In this document: one piece after another, positions 1 through 12,300 of the stretch
Layout: the number at the start of each line of letters is the position of its first letter
Position numbering within the stretch: position 1 is the stretch's first letter
DNA from: Crocodylus rhombifer
Taxonomy: Eukaryota; Chordata; Crocodylia; Crocodylidae
Reading direction: 5' to 3'
NCBI GenBank assembly: GCA_038503035.1
Contig: JAVSML010024348.1
Location: forward strand, 457,008 to 521,007
Length of the DNA: 64,000 nucleotides
Program-made: the position numbers and the translations under genes
The notes under the pieces: generated by a model
The model's database searches: none
Seen by the model: only the letters and a program-made list of their open reading frames with translations
What the model was told of the DNA's origin: nothing

Positions 1-253
1 GTACACACTATTAAGCAGGTAACTTTTTTATTAGTTCATTCAGGTTTCACTTTTTAGAATATATACGATAAAATTTACAGAGGTATTCTTGCTTATCTTG
101 AACTCTTACATTCAATCGTGGCTGTCTAAAGAACATTGGGTTCTTATTGTTTGCAATGTGAAAATGCCTATATTTTATATTAAACTTTGTTTACCTGTGC
201 TTTCATTTATATAGACTCATCATGTTAGCTTTACTTTTTCTTTTGCTAACCAG

Positions 254-389
254 GTGCACGGTCACAGTCTACCCCTATATTGTCCATAATTCAAGAACTG
301 AAAAGCATTGATGAAAAGTTAAAAACTAAGGAGGCTGAGCTAGAGACAGTAGAAAAAGAGCTGGCAAGTTTAAAGAACACTGCTGAAAA
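254..389 (+). CDS. SMC2: SMC2 exon a (first in window): hinge end and start of returning coiled coil
   Basis: The acceptor is ctaaccag just before 254 and the donor is gtaaga from 390. The exon completes a split Gly codon and reads [10 protein letters not shown], then a Lys/Glu-rich helix ending LKNTAEK. The GARSQ segment is the hallmark just after the SMC2 hinge. It leaves in phase 2 (AA, completed to Lys by the next exon). Confidence 0.93.
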
Positions 390-3300
390 GTAAGAGTTGC
401 ATCTAAACTCATGTGTCTGTGTATATGAAATGTACATAACTTTTACTGTATTTACTTGTATACTATACTCACCTTTAGCTCTCCAAAACTGGGATGCATG
501 TCTGAAGCTGATCTCTGCATTGGCGTGGTTGCTGGGGGCTGTGTTTCTCTCCCAGCCAGCATGCAACAGACAGAGTCCACTTTCTAGTAGCATAGCTAGT
601 TTTTAACTCTCATACCTAGTACTCTTTTGGTAGCTGCTTTTGACTGTGGATAGGACTCCGGAAAACATTTTTCTGTCTTTGCAAAACAATGTAGCTGCTT
701 GCAGATAGGTGTGGGGGTTTTTTTGTTTGTTTGTTTGTTTTTAATTGAAATCACTTTACAGGAAGAACTAGTGCATTATTTCAACTCGGCACCGCGGTGT
801 CTGTATAGATTAGGTGTTTCATTGGGGCTTTTTAACACTTTTATCTGAGTGCTCTTAAAAGCAATCAGTTATTCGATAGAAGCACCAAAAAAGCCGCACT
901 AAAGCACCCAATCTATACAGACATTGGGTGAGTCAAGTCGCACTGCCTTTTCTGGGCATGTGCTGGGATCAGTGCAGGAGCATGCAGAGTCTTAAGTAAA
1001 GTGCCGTTTGGATTTTGTTTTCTTTTTTTTAGCATCTGTAAGCAACCTGTGTTATTTGGGGACATGTAGTATGCAAGAAAATATGGCATAAAAAATTAGA
1101 GGAACAGTTGAGGTGTAATATGAAAGACTTTCATGGCAGTACATTGAGACCAACAGTTTCTGGTCAACAGAATGTGGTATGAAATATGTGTTTATGCTCA
1201 AAACTGATGTCAGGCAATACAGGTTATAAATGTCATTGTCCCAGCAGGTTGTATATGAGGCTTAGTCAGCAGCTGGACCACTGGTCCATTTTATCAATAT
1301 TCCTCATTCTAAAATAAGCAAGTACTTGTGTTTCCCAACTGTTCCCCAATACGCGTTGAAAATATTAAATGTTTTGTACTTAACGCAATAGGTATGTAAG
1401 CTATTTACACATGAATACATCTAACTTAATTTTGCTATAATCTGAGGTATCGACATCTGAAACAACAGTGGGAGATGAAATCGGAAGAAGCAGAACTATT
1501 GCAGACAAAGCTTCAGCAAAGTGCCTATCACAAACAACAACAAGAATTGGAAGCCCTTGAAAAAACCATTGGTGAGACAAACTTGTTATGTTCGGAAGCA
1601 AGTTGCTGAAAGCGTGAATTTGGCTGCTTGTAATAGAATCTCATTTGCTTTTGAAACTTCAAGCTAAAATGTGTTCAGAGTTTAATGAGGCAAGGATTTC
1701 TGAGGGTAATATCTTTTTATTACTTATTACTATGTAGTTGGGATAAAATTAGAAAGGCTTTTGAATACGAGACTTTCTTCTTCAGGTCTTTGATTACAGG
1801 GAGCCAATCACAGCACAGAGAAGAAGAAAGGGGAGAAGGTGAGAGAGATTTTCAGGGGTAATGAACACACAGGGAGCTGGCATGCATGCAGGCCCCCACT
1901 GAAACTCATGGCACTTTACAAGAAGTGATGCCCTGACCCAACAGACATTGGCTTGTTGGGTCAGAGGTGGGGGAAATCCAGTCTGCCTGCAGACGAGCAG
2001 AGTGGAGGAGTGACCCCTCTTTTCCCCCCCTCTCCTCCAGGGCTGTCAGCAGGAAGGGAGGGGGAAGCCAGCAGTGAGCTGCCAGCTGAGGTTTGTCTGG
2101 CCTGAGCTGGAGGGGGAGGGCTGGAGTAGAGCCCCCAGCCTTGTGGGTCTGGCCTGCATCAGCCCAACCCTGTTCATGTGAAAAGTTTAACCCTAGGGAA
2201 TAAAAATTCCCTAAGGCGCTCTGAAGTAGTGCTTTCATCTGATACCTCATTTGAGGAAAGTTAATTTTCCTTGCAATTGGTCACTTTTAAAAGTGGTCTG
2301 CAGCCATGCATGCGTGTCGTGGCTTGGCTATAGAGTGCTTTTAGAGGCCTCGTTACCTGAAAATGTAACTTCTGTCTGTGCCCACAATTAGCAGAAGAAA
2401 AGATGACTGGGAGATCAAGGCCTATCAAAAGGGCGGAGGGTCATTCTCACCTTTCCTGTGTGGAAAGAATTCAGAAGCTGGGTAAACATAATGTGCCCTA
2501 AACCTGTTAGTTTAGTCCATGGTTTTAGTGTCCGGGTAGCGTATGGATTTTTGTTCCCAAGTTCAGCTTTTAAAGGTGTTAGGCAGATTTCCCTTGAGCA
2601 TGAGGATAGTGAGGTCGGAGACAGATTGGTTGTTCTGTGAGAGATGCGCTCCTAATGGTATGTGTATATCCCTGTTCTTCATATTATTTTCTGTGAGAGT
2701 TCATTGCTTCATTCTGGTATGTACTTGCTGTTTAGTTTTACCCATACAGTTGCCATGAGGGTACTTAGTACATTGGATAAGGTATATCACATTTGGGAAA
2801 GGCATGTGTAAGAACCATGGATTCTGCTGTGTTGTTTTTATGCAGGGGTGTTGGCAGTAGAGATGTGCTGACAGGTTAAGTATTTCTTGCCCAGGCATGT
2901 CTATGTCCCACTTGATGTCTGTTGGGCAGCAGAGAGTTTGCTTTTGATGAGTTGGGTAAGCTTAGCAGGCTGTTTAAAGTGGAAGGGCTGGGATTGTTTT
3001 CTTGGGGTCTGATTCTTGTTGAGTATAGGTTAAATTATTGATTTTTCTGATTGGTTCCAGTATGGGGTAGCAGGTCTTCAGTCCAGGTATAGGGAAGGTT
3101 TGGTGGTACGGTTTTCTAGAAGTGTTTTCAAAGTTTAAAAGGTCTGTTTTTAAGTTAAATTACAAAACAAGAAATGGGAATTTAAATAATATTGACTCCG
3201 TTGCTGTCTAATTCTCTTATTTGTAGAAGTAATATCCTTTGTTGTGTATAAAAAAAATAAAAATTAAAAATAAAATAAAATTCAAAACTTTCAAGGAAAG

Positions 3301-6300
3301 ACGCTTTTTCCTTTTTTAAAGAAAACTGCTATATAAAAAAACCCCATACTAATAATCTCAAACTTATTGGTTATGAAGGAGTCAGCTTGGTTAAGTATAT
3401 ACTTGTTTTATATTACAAACAGTTTAAAATATGGGAAATAATTAGAAAAATGTAGGCATTTACACAGGTGAAGGAGATTTAAGAAAACACAGCAAGAAAA
3501 AAAGAGGAATAGCAAACATAAATGGGTTTAAGGGGAAGAAACAGGCAGATAAGAATATTGCAGTCCTGCTGTGGGAAGGGACAGAACTAGATTAGTTTGA
3601 AGTTTTTTGCCGTATAGCTTATAAGGAGTATGCTTTCCTTGTTTAAAAGGAGAGCTTATTTAATCTGTGAAACTTAATAGAAGATTTTCCATTTTGCTGG
3701 CCTCCCTCAAGTGAATTGTCTCTTACTGGACAATATTCTTTTCCTGAAGGATTTTAGAAGAGGAAACATTGAAATTGTTGACAATAAATCTGTACTACAA
3801 AACTTTTCCAAGGGAAGCCATTGTATAATGTGTGTATAAAAATGTTAGTTAGGGGCAGGAAAGATTTACAGTTCAATACTATTCTTTTTGATTTAGAGGA
3901 AAGTCAAAGGATACTAAAGAAAACTAATGAAGTAAAAAAAAAGGCAGAAGAAAAATACAAAGTACTAGAAAACAAAATGAAAAATGCTGAAGCAGAGCGT
4001 GAGAGAGAACTGAAAGAAGCCCAGCAGAAGTTAGATGGTGCTAAGAAAAAGGCAGATGCATCCAGCAAAAAGATGAAAGAAAAGCAGCAGGTAAATCTCT
4101 TACTACTGGAAGCAATTTTAACAATGATGAAAACAGCAAAACTTGATTAGCAAATCCTTATTGTCCATTTTTGGTACATAAATATTTCGTAGTTACTGAC
4201 ATTCATAGAAATTGGCAATGCCTACTTTGTTCTAGGTTAATAAATGCATTCCTCCTGCACCTCCTACTGTGTGTGATATCATAGTTGTGTTTCTGGTTAA
4301 GGAACTGACTCTTACCTGGATTACAGGTAAACTGGCAGGTTGGCTATGGGAAGAGAAACCAGAGACTTGACATTGTTTTGGAATGTAAGCAAAAACAAAC
4401 TTACCCCAAAATCAGACAGCACAACGCAGATTCTTAGCTATGCAAGCTGGGAGCATTCAAGAAGGGGAGGAGGATGGCATGCAGACTGGTAGCAAGTCTT
4501 TTTGAATTTGCTGAGGCCTCCAGTTTTTCCCTCCAGCCTGAACCCTGTATTTATAGATGGCTTATTTTAATGAACATTCTCTGATTGGTTTTATTTAAAT
4601 GTCTTTGTTTTACTGAAACTTTCAGGATCGGACAGAGCTGACTTGTAAGGTGTCAGTTAGTTGGGATTTATATCTTTGGGAAGGTAGAAGGGGGAGGGCT
4701 TTTATCCTCTTTTCCTTCAACATTATGCACTGTCATTTGCTACAATCCTTAGTTTACATTCTTCATAGATTTCATAGACATTAGGGCTGGAAGGGACCTC
4801 AGGAGATCATCGAGTCCAGCCCCCTGCCCAAAGGGCAGGAAGTCAGCTGGGGTCATAGGATCCCAGCAAGATAAGCATCCAATTTACTCTTGAAGGTGTT
4901 CAATGTAGGCGCTTGAACCACCTCCGCTGGCAGACTGTTCCAGACCTTGGGGGCACGGACGGTAAAGAAATTCTTCCTTATATCCAGCCTGAAACGGTCT
5001 TGCAGGAGTTTGTGACCGTTCGACCTCGTCATCCCTTGGGGCGCTCTGGTGAACAGACATTCCCCCAGATCCTGGTGGTCACCCCTGATAAACTTATAGG
5101 TGGCCACCAGATCACCCCTGAGCCTGCGCTTTTCCAAGCTAAAGAGTCCCGTGGCTCTCAGCCTGTCATCGTAAGATCTGTTTTCCTGACCTCTGATCAT
5201 GCGTGTGGCTCTCCTCTGGACTCTCTCAAGCTTCTCCACATCCTTTTTGAATTGTGGAGCCCAAAACTGGACGCAGTACTCCAGCTGCGGCCTCACCAAG
5301 GCCGAGTACAAGGGGAGAATGACGTCCTGGGATTTGCTCGAGAAGCATCTATGGATGCACGCCAGCATTTTGGTCGCTTTACTAGCCGCAGCATCGCATT
5401 GCAGGCTCATGTTCATCTTGTGGTCAATGATGACCCCCAAGTCTCTTTCTTCTGTAGTGCTAACCAACGTAGCACAGCCGAGCCTATACAGGTGCTGCAG
5501 GTTTTTCCTCCCAAGGTGGAGAACCTTGCATTTTTCGGTGTTAAACACCATGAGGTTCTCATCTGCCCATTTGCTGAGCTTGTCCAGGTCAGCCTGGATC
5601 ACCCGCCTATCTTCTGGCGTGGATGCTTTGCCCCAAAGTTTGGTGTCATCGGCGAACTTGGCCAGTCCACTCCTGACTCCAGTGTCCACATCGTTAATGA
5701 GGATGTTGAACAGTATGGGTCCCAGGACAGAGCCTTGAGGGACCCCACTGGTCACAGGGCACCACGATGAGTGACTGCCATCAATCACAACCCTCTGGGT
5801 CCAACCGCGAAGCCAATTTCCCAGCCAGCGGATCGTGGTGGAGCCAAGGCCACAACTGGGCAGTTGACTGACACGGTTGCTTTGTTTTTACAACTTATCT
5901 AAGAAAACCAACAAATATATTTATTAATGTTTTAAAGTAAAACAGCATCCAATACACTTGGTTTCATCAATCACTGGTCACATTTTAAGATAAATTAATT
6001 TTCTAGTTTATTTGGATGATCTAATTTAAGGTCATCTTTTATGTCTCCTTTCAGGCCTTGTGTTCTGTTTTAACTAGATCTTGTTGGTTTAGTTGGAGAT
6101 GCTGACTACTTCTTTTACTTTGACCTAACTAGTTGTTACATCTGCAAAGGTTCATTCTATGGTTACTGTACTCAGAAACAGGCTTTGGGGCCTTCTGCTT
6201 TAGCCATGCTTTCACAGCTTGGCCTAAGCCCCTTGGAAATGGCTAAGGCTGGCATCATGACTTGGTCTCCCTTTTGAAGTCTCAACAGTAAGCTGAATGC

Positions 6301-9300
6301 TATAGCTTTCCATTCAAACATAACTTTAATCCATTTTCTACATCTTCCCTGTTTAGGAAGTTGAAGCATTGGTCCTGGAATTAGAAGACCTAAAACGAGA
6401 AGAGACTTCCTATAAACAACAGATTGAGGCTGTTGATGAAGCTATCAAATCCTACCAGACACAGATTGATGCTATGACATCTGAGGTGTCCAAGACCAAG
6501 GTAGAGTTGGGATATTGTTTTCAAATACTAAAAGGTCAGGTTTGATTCTTTCCATCTGTGTGTAGCTGAGAACAAAAACCCAGAAGATTGTGCTTTTTAT
6601 CATTTATATTTTCTTTTAGATGGATTTTCATGCTACACAACTAATGTATAATTTGTGGGCCTTTATGTAGCCTTTTTATCCTCTAATGAATCTTGTCCCA
6701 GGAATATTTTTGCTGGACTCTTCCTTCCTTCATAATAAGTGCAGCATAAAATCTTTAAAAGAAGAGGCGTTGCCTGACCATCCTTTTGCATTTCAGGAGT
6801 CTGTAAAAAAGGCTCAGGAGGAGCTGGCCAAGCAAAAGGAAGTGATCATGACACAGGATAAAGAAATTAAAGACAAATCTGCAGAGGCAGCAAATTACAG
6901 AGAACAAAATAATGAATCTCAGCTTAAGGTTAAAGAGCTGGAACACAACATCAGTAAACACAAGCGAGAGACAACAGATGCTGCTGCTAAGGTACCCTGG
7001 AACTTTGTAGCTCTTCACCTCCAGTAAACACAGATAGTTACTTCTGTCACTGACAGGAATGAAAATTGTTCCCTTTCATCTGACAAACACCATTTACTGG
7101 CAAATTCTCATGGAGGGTTGCAAGCATTAACCTATATGTTGTCTGCCTTGCTACATTATGGGACAAGTAAAGGAGTTGTTAGTGTTAGGAGATGACCAAG
7201 GAAGAAGCTAAGTACCTCTTAAAAATTACTAACCTAGAAACATAACTGTAGAGTCTTATGTTCTCCTTTGGTGTGTTGGAGTCCAAATCAGAAGACTAAT
7301 TCATATGCTAAGCATTTCCCTGAGTTTTGGTCCCCCTGATTTGTACCACTTGATTTGTGTTCTTTTGATTTCAAAGACGGAAAACAATATCGTATTTGAC
7401 TGCTGAGATTTAAGGTGTAAAACAAATTTTTTTCATTCATGTAGATGGTATCAACATAACTGTTTTTTGTATGTTCCCAGGTGACCAAAATGCTGAAAGA
7501 GCATGAGTGGATAGCTTCAGAAAAACAACTCTTTGGCCAGCCTAACACAGCCTATGACTTTAAAAATAACAATCCTAAAGAAGCAGGTCAAAGGCTGCAG
7601 AAACTGCAAGAGAAAAAGGGGAAGCTGGAAAGGAATGTGAACATGAGAGCTATGAACATGCTTTCGGAGGCAGAAGAGAGGGTAAACGTTTTTTTGCTTT
7701 CTTGTCTACAGACTAGACAGTATCTTGTGGATTGCCGTGTGTGGTATACATGAGTCGCCTATAAACTGTACTTCTCTCATTCTCATTTGGGGCATTGAGA
7801 CTCTGCCTAAAGCTTTTTACATTTTCTAATTCAGAGATGTCAGTAGCAGAATTCATTTATATTTATTCTTGGATTATGATGCATTGTCTGCTCATTAGCT
7901 ATCAATGTGGGAGAAAGTTCTAGCCTTCATTGGCGAAGGATGAATTTCCTTCCAAAAAATCCATTTATTCTTGATTAGCACAGACATGGTATTACACTGG
8001 CCACTATATTACTGGATTGTGTTTTCAGGTTTAAACATTTTGCAGATTCAAAGAAACCCTCATGAAAGTCTTGAATAATATAACTCTGTATACTTTGAAG
8101 AATAGATCATCCAGCTAACATATTGCTGTTCCCTGGCTGGGGTTGGCGTGTTCTGTCATGTTTGGGTACAACATCGTCATTTCTCATATTAAAAAGTAAA
8201 TAAAATGGCTGTATATATATGATCAGACATATAATATTATGAACCACTTCATTAGCATGAAGAGGGAGGGAAGCCTCTCCTTAAAGAGGTAACACTAATG
8301 ATACTTTAACATTACAGGAAATTCCTAAAGTATCAGATACCCTACTGTTGGCAAACAGTTAGTTGTATGCTTTTGTACTTCTAATCTTCTGAGTAGGATT
8401 ATTTTCAGACTTGCAGTTACAGATGTTTTGTGTTTGTACTATTAAAGCCAAAGATGCCAAGTACAAAATTAACGGAGACCTATCTTCTGTTCTTATTATA
8501 TCAGTACAATGACTTAATGAAGAAGAAGAGAATTGTAGAAAACGACAAGTCTAAAATTCTTGCAACAATTGTAGAGCTTGATCAAAAGAAAAATGAAGCT
8601 TTAAATATTGCTTGGCAAAAGGTATGTTATTGCAGATCTTACTTGTAGTAAGATATGAATGCCAGATTTGATGTGGAGAATCAAGCTTGATTTCAGTTTG
8701 TTTTTTCATTTGTGCATGTCCCTGCCAATGCATTAGGACCCTTTCCTAGTGCTCGTTTCCACCCCCCACTTGTTATGTTTTCAAGCATGCACCTACATGC
8801 TTTCCTCTATGCAGATGCTTTGGAAACCTCTCAGCAACAAATTAAATCTTCCTCACTCAGAATGCACCTTCACTGCATTTTTCCATAATGTCTACAAGAG
8901 AAACTTAACATGACACTGCTGATGTGCTGAAACAACTACCTGTCATGGAGTGCAGTACTAGTCTCCACATGTTAGCTTACAGTGTAATTAGATTGATTCC
9001 TGCCCCAATTAGTTTACATCTTTTTGTTCTACATCAGTATGCTGCCTCGTACAGTGGGGTTCTGGCCAAGGACTGAAGCTTTGAGGCATTATAGTAATAT
9101 AAATAACTTAGATCAGTGATGCTCAACCTTTTGGTCCTGTGGGCCAGGTAAGTGGTATGGGGCCTATCTGCAGGCCAGATTGGGCCCTGGGGCCCAGCAC
9201 CACCTCCTCCAACTGCTGGACACCTGGGATTGGGAGCTGCCCCTTTATGTTGGGCGATATTTCTGCCCAGCCTGTTTGCTGGCATCAGGTGTCAGATCCA

Positions 9301-12300
9301 GGATGAAGGGCTCAAGGCTCCCCAGGGGCTGAATATTTGGCAGCAAGGGAGCGGGGGCACCACTCCCCTGCTGCCAAATTTCCAGACCCATGGGCAGCCT
9401 ATAGGCCAGATGACGTTGTGCCTTGGGCTAGGTCTGGCTCGCAGGCTGGTGGTTGCACACCTTTGACTTAAAGGATTATTTCTGTTGCTTTCTGTGTAAA
9501 CTTGTAATCAGCTCTACCTGTTCCATTCAGTTGTATCACAGGGGAAGATTCTTTATCTGGTACGTTGGTATTTCCATGTGGAAGACTTTGAGAGAAATTC
9601 TAATGACACTTCATCTGATGTTTTGATAGTGCTGGAGTGGTGACGTGTAGCTATGATGGTCCAGGAAACTGCAAGAGGCATGGGTTTTTGTGGGTGATAG
9701 CTTTTATTGGACCAGTGGTGTGGTTGGGAGGGATTTAGGCTGTCTTGGGGTACAGGGCACCCTCCTTCACGGTGCCTGCAAAGTTGACTTAGACGAATCT
9801 GTGAGCACCTTGAGGAAGGTGCCTTCTGCCCCAAAATGAGTCTAAATCCCTCTCAACCATGCTTCTGGTCCAATAAAAGATACCACCAATAAAAAGCCTT
9901 GCCTTAGCTTTTTGAGAGCTTTCATTTTGTGAGTTTTATAAATTGAAGTTTTTAACTTGGCGTATGAAGCTGCAGTGCATTTACAAATGCAGTATCAGAG
10001 TTATTTTTTGTAATTGCTGCATCAATTTGATATGGAGCAGAAGCTTTTGATGTTCATGTATGATGCCAGTGGGAGGAATAGTACTGGGACTTCATTAGCT
10101 AGGTTGTAAATTTGTAATCTGTCAGCGATTTTCCCGTTACAGTGTTTTTCTGCCCCTCCCTTTGAAATTTAGTAAAGGTATGCACATGTGCCTCTGATGG
10201 GGGCTTGCTATTCTTAACAATTTTTCAACCAGAAAAAATTCCTGGGCACCGGACTAACTCATGAGCTCTACCAAGAGTACATATTTAATCCCCTGACTAA
10301 AACCATAGTCTAAATTTTGCACCTCAGCTGTTTACTGTTTCTACCTCTGGATCAGGAATGTCAAGATCAGCCCATGAGCCAAATCCAGCTCCATTATCCA
10401 CTCCCTGGTGCTACCTCTGGATCTCTAGTTGACCCACACATGGCATGTGCTTGACTGGCCCTGTGACAGTGTCTGCCCTGGGATACATTGCCACATGTGG
10501 TTCCCATTCTAGGCAGCTTGCACATGACATTCCCCCGGTCACTCAGAGGTAGTGCCAAATGCAGCATTGATCCCAGACTGGCTGAAGTGGGCACTGTGTG
10601 CAGTGAATCCCAAACCAGTGGGAGCAAATGTGTGCTGGATTTGGCACAGGCGGAAGGTCTATGTGCCTGATCTGAACCACAGGGCTGGCCATGTGCCATT
10701 CATGCAGTCCATGAACTAGCCCTGCACTATCCATCTGGTCCCTGGAGCCACAAGAGTTCAACACCCCTGCCCTAGATCATACTTTCCCCTTCACTCACAA
10801 AATAGTCTATTCTCTAGCATTTTCTCAGCATCTGACGTCTATTAATATTCTGGACATCTAACTGGGTTGAGTCAGGATGTTAAAGGAAGCATTTGTAATG
10901 CTATTCATTAGTTTATGTATTCAGCAATTGTTATTTGTGATTCAAAGACCTTTAGAAAATATTTGGTCTGATTTTCTAGGTGAATGCAGACTTTGGCTCC
11001 ATTTTCTCTACTCTTCTACCTGGAGCCAATGCTAAGTTGGCAGCCCCTGAAGGACAAACAGTTCTAGATGGCCTCGAGTTCAAGGTTGCCTTAGGAAACA
11101 CCTGGAAGGAAAATTTAACAGAACTTAGTGGAGGTCAAAGGTTGGTGATGCTTATTCATGCTTATTTTTCCTTTCCGCCTTGTGTCCATAATTCTGTGAA
11201 ATAAGCCATTCAGATATAGGCTCTTCTCTGGGTAAGTTTGGTCTTGTATGCCTGAAGTAAGTTATGGCCCTGGGTTATATCTCTCTGATAGCAAGCCTTC
11301 AGTGTTTTCCTTATTTACCAATCCCCCATTTTAATAATCAGCATAAATAAGGTGTAGCAGATTTGGGGGGCTCCAGGGTGGCTATGATGGCCCCTGGTGA
11401 CCATGCTACCGTTGCCCTGCTCCAGCTCTAGGGTACCCTCCCCTTTGCACTCACCTGCCACTCTTGATGCATTTGTTTTATCAAAAGGAAGGCTGCCTAA
11501 GTGTCCTAGAGCAAACTCCAGTTCTTGCTGCTAGCAGGTCCCTCCCCTCAAGCTGAGTTGGGCCCTTCTGACCCACCCATGACCCTCAGGGCACTGTAGT
11601 CTTAAGGACTATTTGCAGCCTCTGACCTTCCCTACAGCCATGCCCATACCTCACAGGTGTTACTGTACCATTATTCCCTTGTTGGGACCTCAGCTTTCTC
11701 AGTCTCCGCTCCTTTTCTCTAGCTCTGTCTTCTAGCCCAGGCCCACTGTGTTGGACCTGGCTTCTGGGCTCCAGCTCTTGTCTTGATAGCTTGGTCCTGG
11801 CCCTTTTTCTATCTTGCTTCGGGCAGTGAGTCCACTTTGGCTTTATCTGGGTCCCTGGCCCCTACTTGGCAGTAGCCCGCATTAGGCTGCCATCTCTTTC
11901 TAGGCTGTACCCTGCCTTTGGGCTCAAGCCTCCTCTGTGTCCTGGGCCCCCTCACCTCTTGGCAGTCTCAAGATGCTCTGTTCTACCATCAAGCACTATT
12001 GGGACCTCTGCCCCACCCCTAATAATCCCAAACCCAAGCCACCAGATTAAACTGTAATGAAGGAATAAACACATTCACTGTAACAAACTTAACCCGCTCC
12101 AGATGCAAACATTAACTTCAGTTTGCTGCCTTACAGCCATACTTCCCCTTGCCCCGGGTTATATCTCTCTGATTGCAAGCCTTCAGTGCCTTACTTGCAT
12201 ACTTAGGGGATTCCAAGAGTCAGCAGAGCCCCTTCCTGCAGCCTGTGTCTGGGAGCTCTTCTGTCTGCAGCTTGCTATGCCAGCCAGCCTACTTGACTCA

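Noticed and set aside
4913..5770. Plus-strand open frames of 285 and 179 codons
   Set aside because: They lie exactly antisense to the CR1 reverse-transcriptase frame, which has the catalytic motifs. They are shadows of it.
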